A DNA stretch of 64,000 nucleotides from Novosphingobium sp. 9U (GTDB lineage Bacteria; Pseudomonadota; Alphaproteobacteria; Sphingomonadales; Sphingomonadaceae), in the NCBI RefSeq assembly GCF_902506425.1, contig NZ_LR732504.1, forward strand, positions 186,001-250,000. Reading direction: 5' to 3'. Every line of letters begins with the position of its first letter. Positions within the stretch are counted from its first letter, which is position 1. Shown in pieces: positions 53,220 through 61,981 of this stretch. The position numbers and the translations under genes were made by a program. The notes beneath the pieces are model-generated. The model had not been told where the DNA came from. It ran no database searches and saw only the letters and a program-made list of their open reading frames with translations.

Positions 53220-54173
53220 TTGGACGGATTGATCGGCCATACCGGCTTCGTCGGCAGCAACCTGGTCCGGCAGCACGACTTCGGCGCGCGCTTCAACAGC
53301 GCCAATGTCGGCGGCATGGCCGGCGCCGCGTTCGACACCCTGGTCTGCGCCGCCGCGCCCGGCTCGATGTTCGAGGCCAACCGCTTCGCCGACCGCGATG
53401 CCGCGCGCATCGATGCGCTCATCGGTCAGCTCGACGCCGTGGGATCGGCCACGCGCTTTGTGCTGATCTCGACCGTGGCCGTGCTCGCCGGGTTCGCCGC
53501 CGAGGACGAGGACACCACCGCGTTCGAGACTGCCACGCCTTACGGCGTCAACCGCCGACGGCTGGAGGCTTTCGTCGCCGAACGCTTTCCGGGCGCGCTG
53601 GTGGTGCGGCTGCCGGCGCTGTTCGGGCCGGGACTGAAGAAGAACTTCCTGTTCGACCTGATGAACCCCATGCCCTCGATGGTGCCGCCCGCCAAACTGG
53701 AGCAGCTGCACGACGTGGCGGGTGGCTCGCTGGCACCGCTGCTGGACACGCTCTATCCGCTCGATGCGGAGCTGGGCATGCACGTGATCGACCGCGCGTC
53801 ACTCGATGCGACGGGCCGCCGCGCGGCGCTGGAGGAGGCGATCGTAGACGCAGGCCTCGGCGCGCTGCGCTTCACGCACCCGGACAGCCGCTTCCAGTTC
53901 TACGACATGCGCCGGCTCTGGCGGGATATCGGGCTTGGCCTGGAGCACGAACTGGATGTGCTGCACCTGTCGCCGCCGGCGCTGACCGCAGGCGAGGTGC
54001 ACCAGGCGGTCACCGGCGCGCCGATGCCCGAGACCTCCGCGCGCGTGCATAGCGAGGACATGCGCACGCGGCATGGCGCTCTGTGGGGACAGGACGGCCC
54101 TTACATGGCGACACGCGAGCAGGTTCTCGCTTCACTCACGCAGTTCGTGCAAGCTGAGCGCGTTGCGGCATGA
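53220..54173 (+). CDS. NAD-dependent epimerase/dehydratase-like protein
   Basis: 317 residues from TTG 53220, which has AAGAAGGA upstream; GTG 53196 is the alternative. N-terminal GLIGHTGFVGSNLVRQ cofactor motif, LISTVAVL and the catalytic-like PYGVNRRRLEAFV (YxxxR instead of YxxxK). It starts a chain of overlapping genes. Sugar-nucleotide modification is likely but the lysine change should be noted. Divergent from ugd. Confidence 0.8.
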   Translation: MDGLIGHTGFVGSNLVRQHDFGARFNSANVGGMAGAAFDTLVCAAAPGSMFEANRFADRDAARIDALIGQLDAVGSATRFVLISTVAVLAGFAAEDEDTTAFETATPYGVNRRRLEAFVAERFPGALVVRLPALFGPGLKKNFLFDLMNPMPSMVPPAKLEQLHDVAGGSLAPLLDTLYPLDAELGMHVIDRASLDATGRRAALEEAIVDAGLGALRFTHPDSRFQFYDMRRLWRDIGLGLEHELDVLHLSPPALTAGEVHQAVTGAPMPETSARVHSEDMRTRHGALWGQDGPYMATREQVLASLTQFVQAERVAA

Positions 54174-55012
54174 AGCTCGCCGCCTCCAATATTGCCTGGC
54201 CTGCGGGCGAGCGGGACGCGGCCTATGCGATCCTCGCTGAGGCCGGGTTCACCGGGCTCGAGATCGCGCCGGGGCTGTTCCTCGCCGGAGCTGCCGATCC
54301 CTTCGTACCGAGCAAGGCCGAGGCAGATGCGGCGCTGGCACCGATGCGCGAGGCCGGACTGACGCTGGTCTCCATGCAGTCGCTGCTGTTCGGTGTCACC
54401 GGCGCCGCGCTGTTCGAGGGCGAGGAGCCGCGCGCCCGCCTCGTTGCCGGGATGGAGCGGGCGATCGCGCTTGCCGAGCGGCTGCAGATCCCCAACCTCG
54501 TGTTCGGCTCGCCCCGCCAGCGTGTCTACCCCGAAAGCCTGTCGGCGCAGGACGCGCAGGCCCAGGCCGCCGAGGTGTTCCGCCGCCTCGGCGAGCGTGC
54601 GTTGGCAGCGGGCACCCGCATCGCCATGGAGCCCAACGGCCGCGCCTACGGTACAAACTTCCTAAACCGGATCGAAGAAGCCGAAGCCTTCGTACGCCGC
54701 GTCGATCACCCCGGCGTGGTGCTCAACTTCGACATCGGCGCGCTGCACATGGAAGGCGACTTCGAGCGCATCGAGGCGATCGCCGCGCATGCTGTCGACA
54801 CGATCGGCCACGTGCACGTGAGCGAACCGCACCTTGCACCCGCGCCCGCCGATCCGGCGCAAGCGGCGCGCGCGATCCAGGCGCTCCAAGCTGCCGGATA
54901 CGCCGGGTGGTACTCGATCGAGATGGCCGCGACGTCGACGCCGCTGGCGGACCTCGCCACGTCGGTGAACAAATTGAAGCAGGCGCTCGCCGAGCCGGCC
55001 GCGCACCGGTGA
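54170..55012 (+). CDS. Sugar phosphate isomerase/epimerase-like TIM-barrel protein
   Basis: 280 residues, overlapping ATGA at both ends. AP endonuclease-2 type barrel: KLAASNIAWPAGERDAAYAILAEAGFTGLEIAPG, IAMEPNGRAYGTNFLN, NFDIGALHMEG, GHVHVSEPHLAPAP, GWYSIEMAA, each with metal-binding Glu/His/Asp positions. Isomerises or epimerises a sugar. Substrate unknown. Part of the envelope sugar operon. Confidence 0.85.
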   Translation: MKLAASNIAWPAGERDAAYAILAEAGFTGLEIAPGLFLAGAADPFVPSKAEADAALAPMREAGLTLVSMQSLLFGVTGAALFEGEEPRARLVAGMERAIALAERLQIPNLVFGSPRQRVYPESLSAQDAQAQAAEVFRRLGERALAAGTRIAMEPNGRAYGTNFLNRIEEAEAFVRRVDHPGVVLNFDIGALHMEGDFERIEAIAAHAVDTIGHVHVSEPHLAPAPADPAQAARAIQALQAAGYAGWYSIEMAATSTPLADLATSVNKLKQALAEPAAHR

Positions 55013-55914
55013 GCCAGCCGCGCGACGATCTGCTGGTGTCGGTTGCCTTGTCCGGTCCTCCGCGCGACCAGGCGCAGCTGCAGCAGCTCGTCGCGCTGAG
55101 CCGGCAGCTCGATGCCCGGTTCCGCTATTGGGAGGTCCTGCTCGCCTGCGATCCGGGGCACGATGCTCCATCCGAACTGGCTGACGGTCAGCTGCAGGCC
55201 AGCGTACCCAACTTGCGCCTCCTGCAGCCGCGGCCGGGCGCGAGCTTCTACCAGCGGCGCCTTGCGGTCGCGTCCGAGGCGATCGGTGATGTCGTAGTGC
55301 TCACCGCGGCATCCGAGGTCGGCTACCTCAATCTGGCCGCGATGATCGAGACGGCCGAGGCGCGCCATTCGCTGGTCGTCGGTCGGCATGTCGACGCCAA
55401 CCCGCTCGGCTCGCTGGCGATGGCACTCGGCCGCGGCGCCGGGCTGACGATCGGCCCGCACGACATGCTGACGATCGCGTTCCCCCGCGCCTTGCTGGGG
55501 ATCGTGCTGGCGCATCCCGATCGGCTGCTGGCGACGCGTTTTCCGCCGGTCGACCAGCGCCTGCCAATCGTGCGGCAGGACATGCGCGCGGGCGCCGGGC
55601 TGCCGCGCTTCCGCTCGGGCTCGGAAACCGGGCCGCTGCTGTTCCGCCGCACCGAGATCCTCCACCGGCTGACGATCAGCTCGGCCCCGCGCGTGCTGAC
55701 GCTGGTGGCGGTAGCAGCGCTGCTGGCGGCGTTCGGTGGCACCCTGTTCGCGATCTACAGCGTGATCGTGTGGCTGACGCTGGCGCACATCCAACCCGGC
55801 TGGTTCACCACCTCGCTGGCGCTGAGCCTGACCGCGGCGTTCCTCGGCTTCGCCATCTTCGGCCTCTCGATCGGCCTCCGGCGCTTGCTGGAAGCGCTGA
55901 CCGGGGGCCCGTAG
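55009..55914 (+). CDS. Glycosyltransferase-like protein with C-terminal membrane spans, probably truncated by TAG
   Basis: 301 residues from GTG 55009 (GTGA overlap). GT2-like N-terminal domain (LLACDPGHDAPSEL, SVPNLRLLQPRPGASFYQRR) and two C-terminal membrane segments (about 230-255 and 265-290), like GtrB-type lipid-linked sugar transferases. The frame stops at TAG 55912-55914. However, the same frame stays open for 43 codons (DLVIDEAAPIDLFGKVMDEF) to TGA 56044-56046, which overlaps the next start by 4 nt, as at every junction in this operon. The full-length gene was therefore probably 55009-56046, and the TAG is likely a premature stop. It lacks a visible DxD motif. Confidence 0.78.
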   Translation: MSQPRDDLLVSVALSGPPRDQAQLQQLVALSRQLDARFRYWEVLLACDPGHDAPSELADGQLQASVPNLRLLQPRPGASFYQRRLAVASEAIGDVVVLTAASEVGYLNLAAMIETAEARHSLVVGRHVDANPLGSLAMALGRGAGLTIGPHDMLTIAFPRALLGIVLAHPDRLLATRFPPVDQRLPIVRQDMRAGAGLPRFRSGSETGPLLFRRTEILHRLTISSAPRVLTLVAVAALLAAFGGTLFAIYSVIVWLTLAHIQPGWFTTSLALSLTAAFLGFAIFGLSIGLRRLLEALTGGP

Positions 55915-56042
55915 GACCTGGTGATCGACGAGGCCGCGCCGATCGACCTGTTCGGCAAGGTCATGGACGAGTTCAACGTCGAGATCGCCACGTCACGGGA
56001 CTCCGCTCAAGACCACGGCGCGCCGGTGCGCAACGCCGCGGA

Positions 56043-57205
56043 ATGAGCGATGAGACCGACTACCTGGTCGTCGGCGGCGGCTTCTACGGCTGCGCCCTGG
56101 CGCTGTTCCTGCGCTCGCTCGGCAAGCGGATCGTGCTGGTCGAGGCGGGTGAGGAACTGCTGGCGCGCGCCTCACGGGTCAACCAGGCGCGGGTGCACAC
56201 CGGATTCCACTATCCCAGGAGTGCGCTGACTGCAGTCAAGTCGATGGTGCTGCACCGCCGCTTCGCCACCGACTTCCCCGATGCGGTAGTCGACGACTTC
56301 CAGATGCTCTACGCGATCGCGCGCCACCGCTCGAAGGTCTCTGCCTTGCGCTTCCAGCGCATGTTCGCCGAGATGGGCGCGCCGATCGCGCGGGCGACAC
56401 CCTCCCAAGCCGCGCTGTTCTCCCCCAACACCATCGAAGAAGCGTTCGCCTGCGACGAGTTCGCGTTCGACTGGTCGGTGCTGGCGCGCCACATGGGCAA
56501 CCGCCTGGACGCGCTGGGTATCGAGGTGCGCCTGGGGACGCGCGCCGACAGCGTCGAAGCACGGGCTGAGGGCGCAACGGTGCACCTGTCCGACGGCTCG
56601 GCGCTGAACGCACGCTTCGTCTTCAACGTGACATACGCGCAGACCAATGCCCTGCTCGCCTCCGCGGGCCTGCCACAGGCGAGGCTGAAGCACGAGCAGA
56701 CGGAGATCGCGCTGTCGAAGTGCCGTCCGAGCTGGCTCCTTACGGCCTGACCGTGATGGACGGGCCGTTCTTCTCGTGCATGCCTTACCCTTCTGCCGGG
56801 CTGCACTCCCTGACGCACGTGCGCTACACCCCGCATGCGCACTGGACCGACGGCTCGGCCGGGCGCGCGGCTTACGACGTGTTCGCCACCCTCCCGCGCG
56901 AGACGCGCCAGCGGCACATGGTGCTCGATGCCGCCCGCTACGTGCCGGCGCTCGCCCAGGCCCGCTACGACCGCTCGCTGTTCGAGGTGAAGACGGTGCT
57001 CGCCAAGAACGAGCGCGACGATGGCCGCCCGATCCTGTTCCAGCGCCAGCCCGAAGGTTCGCCGGTGATATCGATCATGGGCGGCAAGATCGACAACATC
57101 TACGACTTGTTCGACATCCTGCGCCAGGCAGGCCCGGAGTGGGCAGAAGCGGACGATCGCTTCGTCCACGGCCGGGCGATGGCATCGGGCGGTGTCGGGG
57201 CATGA
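56043..57205 (+). pseudogene. FAD-dependent oxidoreductase, interrupted by a 1-nt frameshift
   Basis: The N-terminal part (MSDETDYLVVGGGFYGCALALFLR, ASRVNQARVHTGFHYPRS) has the FAD-binding GxGxxG. Reading continues to about 56714. Then the frame shifts: the sequence reads SKCRPSWLLTA and stops at 56750, while the +1 frame carries on with VPSELAPYGLTVMDGPFF, HSLTHVRYTPHAHW to 57205. One missing nucleotide near 56714 would join them as EIALVEVPSELAPYG. The split frames and the ATGA overlaps at both ends show one original gene of about 387 codons. Deletion or sequence error. Confidence 0.82.
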
Positions 57206-57609
57206 TCGCTAGAACGCTACAAGGCCTGCTCGCCTCCTCGCTGGTGCGGTTCGGGCTTGTCGCCGTTGCCGGTCTGTGCGTCGACCTCGGCACCGCCTGG
57301 CTGCTGCGCTCGCTGATGCCGCTGCCGCTCGCCGCCTTCTTCGGCTTCTGCGTGGGCGCGGCATTCAATTACCTGCTGCACGAACGCTGGACCTTCGGCA
57401 CCCGCCAAGCCTCCGCCAGACGCGGATCGCTCTACGTGCTGGCGCTGCTGGCGACGCTCGGCACGCGCGTTGGCAGCGTCGCGCTGCTCGAGCGCACCGC
57501 CCTGCCCGACTTGGCCGTGCTGGCGCTGGCGACGGGCGTCTCGTTCGTCGTCAACTACGTGCTCAGCCGCTTCCTCGTGTTCCGCCCTGCTCCGGAGACT
57601 CCTGCTTAA
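57202..57609 (+). CDS. GtrA-like membrane protein
   Basis: 135 residues, four membrane spans (SSLVRFGLVAVAGLCVDLG, PLPLAAFFGFCVGAAFNYLL, GSLYVLALLATLG, LAVLALATGVSFVVNYVLSRFLVF), the GtrA/DPMS-like family pattern. Such proteins flip or position lipid-linked sugars. Overlaps the FAD gene by 4 nt. Confidence 0.9.
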   Translation: MIARTLQGLLASSLVRFGLVAVAGLCVDLGTAWLLRSLMPLPLAAFFGFCVGAAFNYLLHERWTFGTRQASARRGSLYVLALLATLGTRVGSVALLERTALPDLAVLALATGVSFVVNYVLSRFLVFRPAPETPA

Positions 57610-57614
57610 CCGAA

Positions 57615-58397
57615 TTGCCGCGCCAAGTCCCCGCACACCGCGTCGACCTTCTGGGCGATCGGCGCCACGACCATGTGCTGGTGATCCCGGTCATCAACGA
57701 AGGCGAGCGCATCCGCGCCCAGCTTGCGCGCGTGGCCGCGGCCAACCTGCCGGTCGACGTGGTGGTGGCGGACGGCGGCTCCACCGACGGCTCGCTCGAT
57801 CTCGACTTCTTGCGCGAGCAAGGCGTTCGCGCGCTGCTCACCAAGACCGGGCCGGGCAAGCTCAGCGCCCAGCTGCGCATGGCCTATGCGTGGTGCCTCG
57901 ATCAAGGCTACGAGGGCGTCATCACCATCGACGGCAACGGCAAGGACAACGTCGAGGCCGTTGCGCAGTTCGTGGCGAAGCTGCGCGAGGGCTACGACTA
58001 CGTCCAGGGCTCACGCTATGCGCCGGGCGGCAAGGCCGAGAACACGCCGCTGGAGCGCACGATCGGCAACCGCTTGATCCACGCCCCAGTCCTGAGCCTT
58101 GCCGGGCGGCACTGGTTCACCGACACCACCAACGGCTTTCGCGCCTACTCGCGCCGCTACCTCACCGACCCGCGCGTGCAGCCGTTCCGCGACGTGTTCT
58201 TCGCCTACGAGCTGCTGTTCTACCTAACGGCCCGCGCCGGCCAGCTCGGCTACCGCGTGTGCGAACTGGGCGTGCGGCGCAGCTATCCGGCGGGTGAGGC
58301 GGTGCCGACCAAGATCACCGGTGCTGGAGCCAAGTGGGGCATCATCAAGCAGTTGCTGGCGGCGGCGTTCGGCCGCTTCAATCCCAACTCGCCCTAA
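57615..58397 (+). CDS. Glycosyltransferase family 2 protein (dolichyl-phosphate-mannose synthase-like)
   Basis: 260 residues from TTG 57615. LVIPVINEGERIRAQLARV, VDVVVADGGSTDGSLDLDF (DGGSTDGS), TIDGNGKDNVEAV (DxD-like), GSRYAPGGKAENTPLERTIGNRL, TDTTNGFRAYSRRYL. Transfers a sugar to a lipid or glycan. TTG is chosen because the frame before it is closed and it begins close to GtrA; an ATG inside would truncate the fold. Confidence 0.88.
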   Translation: MPRQVPAHRVDLLGDRRHDHVLVIPVINEGERIRAQLARVAAANLPVDVVVADGGSTDGSLDLDFLREQGVRALLTKTGPGKLSAQLRMAYAWCLDQGYEGVITIDGNGKDNVEAVAQFVAKLREGYDYVQGSRYAPGGKAENTPLERTIGNRLIHAPVLSLAGRHWFTDTTNGFRAYSRRYLTDPRVQPFRDVFFAYELLFYLTARAGQLGYRVCELGVRRSYPAGEAVPTKITGAGAKWGIIKQLLAAAFGRFNPNSP

Positions 58398-58470
58398 GAG
58401 GCTGAGCAACCACTATGAAGCTCGTGCATTGCGCGCTTAGCATTTCGCAAGCGCATCATTAAGAGGGGGC

Positions 58471-59511
58471 GTGATGAGCAAGCTTGTACCCGTGATTCTG
58501 TGTGGCGGCAGCGGCACCCGACTTTGGCCCCGCAGCCGGGCGACCAAGCCCAAGCCCTTCCTGCCACTGGTCGGCGACACCACGCTGTTCCAGGCGACGC
58601 TGGAGCGCTGCCCGGCGACGGAAGGCTTCGGCGCACCGGTCGTGGTGACTGGCAAGGCTCACTTGGAGCATGTCGAGGATCAGCTGGGCGACCGCCCCGG
58701 CTCCGAAATCATCGTCGAGCCATGCGCCCGCAACACCGCCGCCGCCATCGCGCTCGCGGCACTGCGCCTGCCCGAGGACGCGGTGATGCTGGTGTGCCCC
58801 AGCGACCACCACATCGGCGACGCCAAGGCCTTTGCCGAAGCTGCCTGCACCGCTGCCGAGCTGGCGCAGCAGGGCTGGTTGGTCAGCTTCGGCATCGAGG
58901 CGACCGCGCCGGAGACTGGCTTTGGCTACCTGAAGCGCGGCGAGCCGATCACCGACAGCGCCTTTCGCACCGCCCAGTTCGTCGAGAAGCCCGATCTGGA
59001 GCGCGCCAAGTCGTTCCTGTCGGAAGGCATCTACGCCTGGAACGGCGGCATCTTCGCTTTCCGAGTCAGCGACTTCCTCAAGGAGCTGGAGGCGCACCGT
59101 CCGCAGATCCTGAGCGCAGTGCGCAAGGCGGTCGAGCAGGGCAGCAGCGATGGCCATCGCTTTCACCCCGACGCGCAAGCCTTCGCCGCGGTGGAGAGCG
59201 AGTCGGTCGACTACGCGGTGATGGAGAACACCGGCCGGGCGGCGATGGTCCCGGCCGACATGGCCTGGTCCGACATCGGCAACTGGCAGGCCCTGCACAT
59301 CGCCCGCGAGCGTGACGAGCAGGGCAATGCGACGCGAGGGGACGTCGAATTGGTCGACTGCCGCAACGTGCTGGTCGACAGCGATGGACCCAAGGTCTCG
59401 GTCATCGGTTTGGAGGATGTCTACGTCGTGGTCGACGGCAACGACATCATGATCACCACCGCCGCCGGCGCGCAGAAGGTCGGCAAGCTCTCGGGCGCGG
59501 TGAACCAGTAA
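58471..59511 (+). CDS. manC: Mannose-1-phosphate guanylyltransferase
   Basis: 346 residues (345 from ATG 58474). VPVILCGGSGTRLWPRSRATKPKPFLPL nucleotide-binding signature, SDHHIGD, GFGYLKRGE, VEKPDLERAKSFL, YAWNGGIFAFRVSDFL, PADMAWSDIGNW. Makes GDP-mannose. It lacks the second (isomerase) domain, which is supplied by the next gene manA. Both feed mannose or derivatives into the surface glycan. Confidence 0.95.
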   Translation: MMSKLVPVILCGGSGTRLWPRSRATKPKPFLPLVGDTTLFQATLERCPATEGFGAPVVVTGKAHLEHVEDQLGDRPGSEIIVEPCARNTAAAIALAALRLPEDAVMLVCPSDHHIGDAKAFAEAACTAAELAQQGWLVSFGIEATAPETGFGYLKRGEPITDSAFRTAQFVEKPDLERAKSFLSEGIYAWNGGIFAFRVSDFLKELEAHRPQILSAVRKAVEQGSSDGHRFHPDAQAFAAVESESVDYAVMENTGRAAMVPADMAWSDIGNWQALHIARERDEQGNATRGDVELVDCRNVLVDSDGPKVSVIGLEDVYVVVDGNDIMITTAAGAQKVGKLSGAVNQ

Positions 59512-59524
59512 GGACTCAAAGGCG

Positions 59525-60334
59525 ATGAGCGGTCAGCTCCCCATCAAGGAAGTCGAGAAGCCCTGGGGCAAGGACACCCTGCCCGCGCCCTTCGTGGCCG
59601 AGGCAGGCAAGAAGATCGGCGAGATCTGGTTCGAGCCGCCGCCCGAGCTGCCGCAGCTGCTGGTCAAGTACATCTTTACCAGCGAGCCGCTTTCCGTTCA
59701 GGTCCACCCGACCGACGCGCAGACCATCGCCAAGGGCATGGGCCGCCAGGGCAAGGAAGAGTGCTGGGTGATCGTCGCGGCCGAGCCGGGCGCCAAGCTG
59801 GGCATCGGCTTCAAGCAGGCGATCGACGCCGATGCCATGCGCGCCGCCGCGCTCGACGGCTCGATCGAGCACTTGATGGAGTGGCACACGGTGTCGCCGG
59901 GTGACTTCTACTACATCCCGGCCAACACCGTGCACGCGATCGGCGCCGGGATCAGCCTGATCGAGGTCCAGCAGAACTCGGACATTACCTACCGCCTCTA
60001 CGATTACGGCCGCCCGCGCGAGCTGCACCTGGACGAAGGCATGGCCGTCGCAAAGGGCGAGCCTTATGCCGACAAGTGGAAGGGCAAGGCGCCCGAGGCC
60101 ACCTCGGTGAACCTCGTGCCGGGCCCGCTGTTCACGCTCGACCAGGTTGCCGGTACGCCCGACGAGGCAACCACGGCGCGCTATCAGGGCAAGCTGCTGG
60201 TGATCCCGCGCGAGGGGCCCGTCCACGTCGCCGGTCAGGAGATCGCGCCGGGCGGGTGTGGCCTTGCCGACAGCCTTGCCGACGTGTTCTTCGCCAGCTC
60301 GGGCCTGTGCCTCCTGGCGGCGCCCTGCGCCTGA
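59525..60334 (+). CDS. manA: Mannose-6-phosphate isomerase (class I)
   Basis: 269 residues. KPWGKDTLPAPF, VKYIFTSEPLSVQVHPTDAQ, ECWVIVAAEPGAKLGIGF, PGDFYYIPANTVHAIGAGISLIEVQQNSDITYRLYDYGR show the cupin zinc ligands. Interconverts fructose-6-P and mannose-6-P for GDP-mannose. Shorter than the 390-residue E. coli enzyme, like other alphaproteobacterial forms. Starts 13 nt after manC. Confidence 0.94.
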   Translation: MSGQLPIKEVEKPWGKDTLPAPFVAEAGKKIGEIWFEPPPELPQLLVKYIFTSEPLSVQVHPTDAQTIAKGMGRQGKEECWVIVAAEPGAKLGIGFKQAIDADAMRAAALDGSIEHLMEWHTVSPGDFYYIPANTVHAIGAGISLIEVQQNSDITYRLYDYGRPRELHLDEGMAVAKGEPYADKWKGKAPEATSVNLVPGPLFTLDQVAGTPDEATTARYQGKLLVIPREGPVHVAGQEIAPGGCGLADSLADVFFASSGLCLLAAPCA

Positions 60335-60335
60335 G

Positions 60336-61916
60336 GTGACGGGCGCGCAAGCTGCCCGGAAGCTGACTGCCCCGCGCCCCGCGGCCTACGCGTGGGCATG
60401 TCTGATCGCGCTGCTGGTGCTTGCGCTGGCGGGCGCCCTGCAGTCGAGCCGCGGGCTGTGGCAGGACGAATCGACCCTCCTGGCGAACTTGGGACTGCCG
60501 TTGCAGGCTTACTTCGGCAGCCTGCCCTTCTACGACCAAGCCGCCCCGCCCTTTGCCTTGCTGACGCTCGACGGGGCCTACGCGTTGGCAGGTCAGTCGG
60601 TGCAGGCGACGCGGTTGATCCTGCTCGGCCTCAACCTGGCGCTGCTGGGCGGCCTCGCCCTCGTCGCAAATCGACGTTCCGATCGTGCGGCGTTGCTCGC
60701 CATTGCGATGATGGCGGTGACGCCGCTGGCGATTCGCTACTGCCTGGAACTCAAGCAATACGGCTTCGAGATGCAAGCGAGCCTGCTGTTCCTCCTCGCG
60801 CTGCGCTGGCTGCCGCAGCGCCCTGCCGCGGTGATGGCGCTGGCGGGGATGCTGTCGTTCGTCTCCTTCTCGATCATGCTGGTGGTCGGAGTGGCCGTGC
60901 TCGATGCAGCGTTGCTCCGCCACCGCGGCGCACTGCGCTGGCGCTGGCTGGGTCTGCTCGCCCTCTACACTCTGGGATGGATCGCCTGCTACCTGCTGCT
61001 GTTCCGCCCCGCCACCGCGCTGCAGACCGCGAACTATCCGGCAGCTTACCAGCGGTTGGCCATGGCCGAGTACGTGCAGCACCCCGGCCTGCTGCTGGCC
61101 CAGTTCGAGGTGATCGGCCGGGCACAGGCGGCGCTGGCGCTGATCTGCGCGCTTGCCGCGACGGCAGTCCTGTTCGTGCTCGGCAAAGGCCTGACCTCGC
61201 CGCGTCTGTCATTCGCGGCACCGGTGTGGCAGCCCTTGCGCCTTCTGGCCGGGCTGATCGCGATCGTCGCGGTGCTCTGGCTGGCCCGGCTCTACCCGGT
61301 GTCGACCAACAAGCAGTTTCTCTTCACCATGCCGATCGGCGCGCTGCTGGTGGCCGAGTTGTTCGTCCTGGCAGCCGACAGGGTCCGGGCGAGCGCTGCG
61401 CTCCCGCTCGCCCTTGCGCTCACGCTGGTGCCGAGCGCCGCGAACGCCTTGGTGCGGGATTGGAGGCGGGACACCGACATCCAGGACACGCGCGGCCTCT
61501 ACGCCTTCATCAAGGCACACCCCGACGCGCTGGTCTTGCCCGACATCCTGTTCGAACCGACCCTGCGCCACTACGCCGCGCACGATCCGAGACCACCTCG
61601 CCGGATCGATGCGCTGCTACGCGCAGAGAGCCGGCCGATGGAGAGCCCGGTTGAAGTCGCTCGCCCGCTTTCCACGGGCTCACCGGTGCTATCCCAGCAC
61701 GTATGGGAGCGGCTCGATGCGATGCACGGCTATCCGGCATACTCCGACTGGGTGGTTCGGCATGCCAAGGGGCGTGGTCCCGCCCTGATCGCCGCGACGT
61801 ACCTGGGTCCGGAGCGGGAGCGCATCTATGCCGAGGCGGCGCGGCGTCATGGCTGCCGGATGGGGGTGGCCTATCGCTCGCGCGAGGTCGTGGCGCTGCG
61901 GCTGCAGTGCCCGTAA
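60336..61916 (+). CDS. GT-C type membrane glycosyltransferase-like protein
   Basis: 526 residues from GTG 60336. About 10-12 hydrophobic segments, and a conserved acid pair after the first span (GLWQDESTLLANLG, the DE of GT39/ArnT/GT-C families). The C-terminal part is a periplasmic domain. Could use a polyprenyl-linked sugar to glycosylate lipid or protein. Starts 1 bp after manA stop. Confidence 0.82.
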   Translation: MTGAQAARKLTAPRPAAYAWACLIALLVLALAGALQSSRGLWQDESTLLANLGLPLQAYFGSLPFYDQAAPPFALLTLDGAYALAGQSVQATRLILLGLNLALLGGLALVANRRSDRAALLAIAMMAVTPLAIRYCLELKQYGFEMQASLLFLLALRWLPQRPAAVMALAGMLSFVSFSIMLVVGVAVLDAALLRHRGALRWRWLGLLALYTLGWIACYLLLFRPATALQTANYPAAYQRLAMAEYVQHPGLLLAQFEVIGRAQAALALICALAATAVLFVLGKGLTSPRLSFAAPVWQPLRLLAGLIAIVAVLWLARLYPVSTNKQFLFTMPIGALLVAELFVLAADRVRASAALPLALALTLVPSAANALVRDWRRDTDIQDTRGLYAFIKAHPDALVLPDILFEPTLRHYAAHDPRPPRRIDALLRAESRPMESPVEVARPLSTGSPVLSQHVWERLDAMHGYPAYSDWVVRHAKGRGPALIAATYLGPERERIYAEAARRHGCRMGVAYRSREVVALRLQCP

Positions 61917-61981
61917 GGCGCGTGGTTCTACACGCTCAGCATAGGCGCTATCGGCATAAGCCCTAGGGTAGTGCGCGCGGT

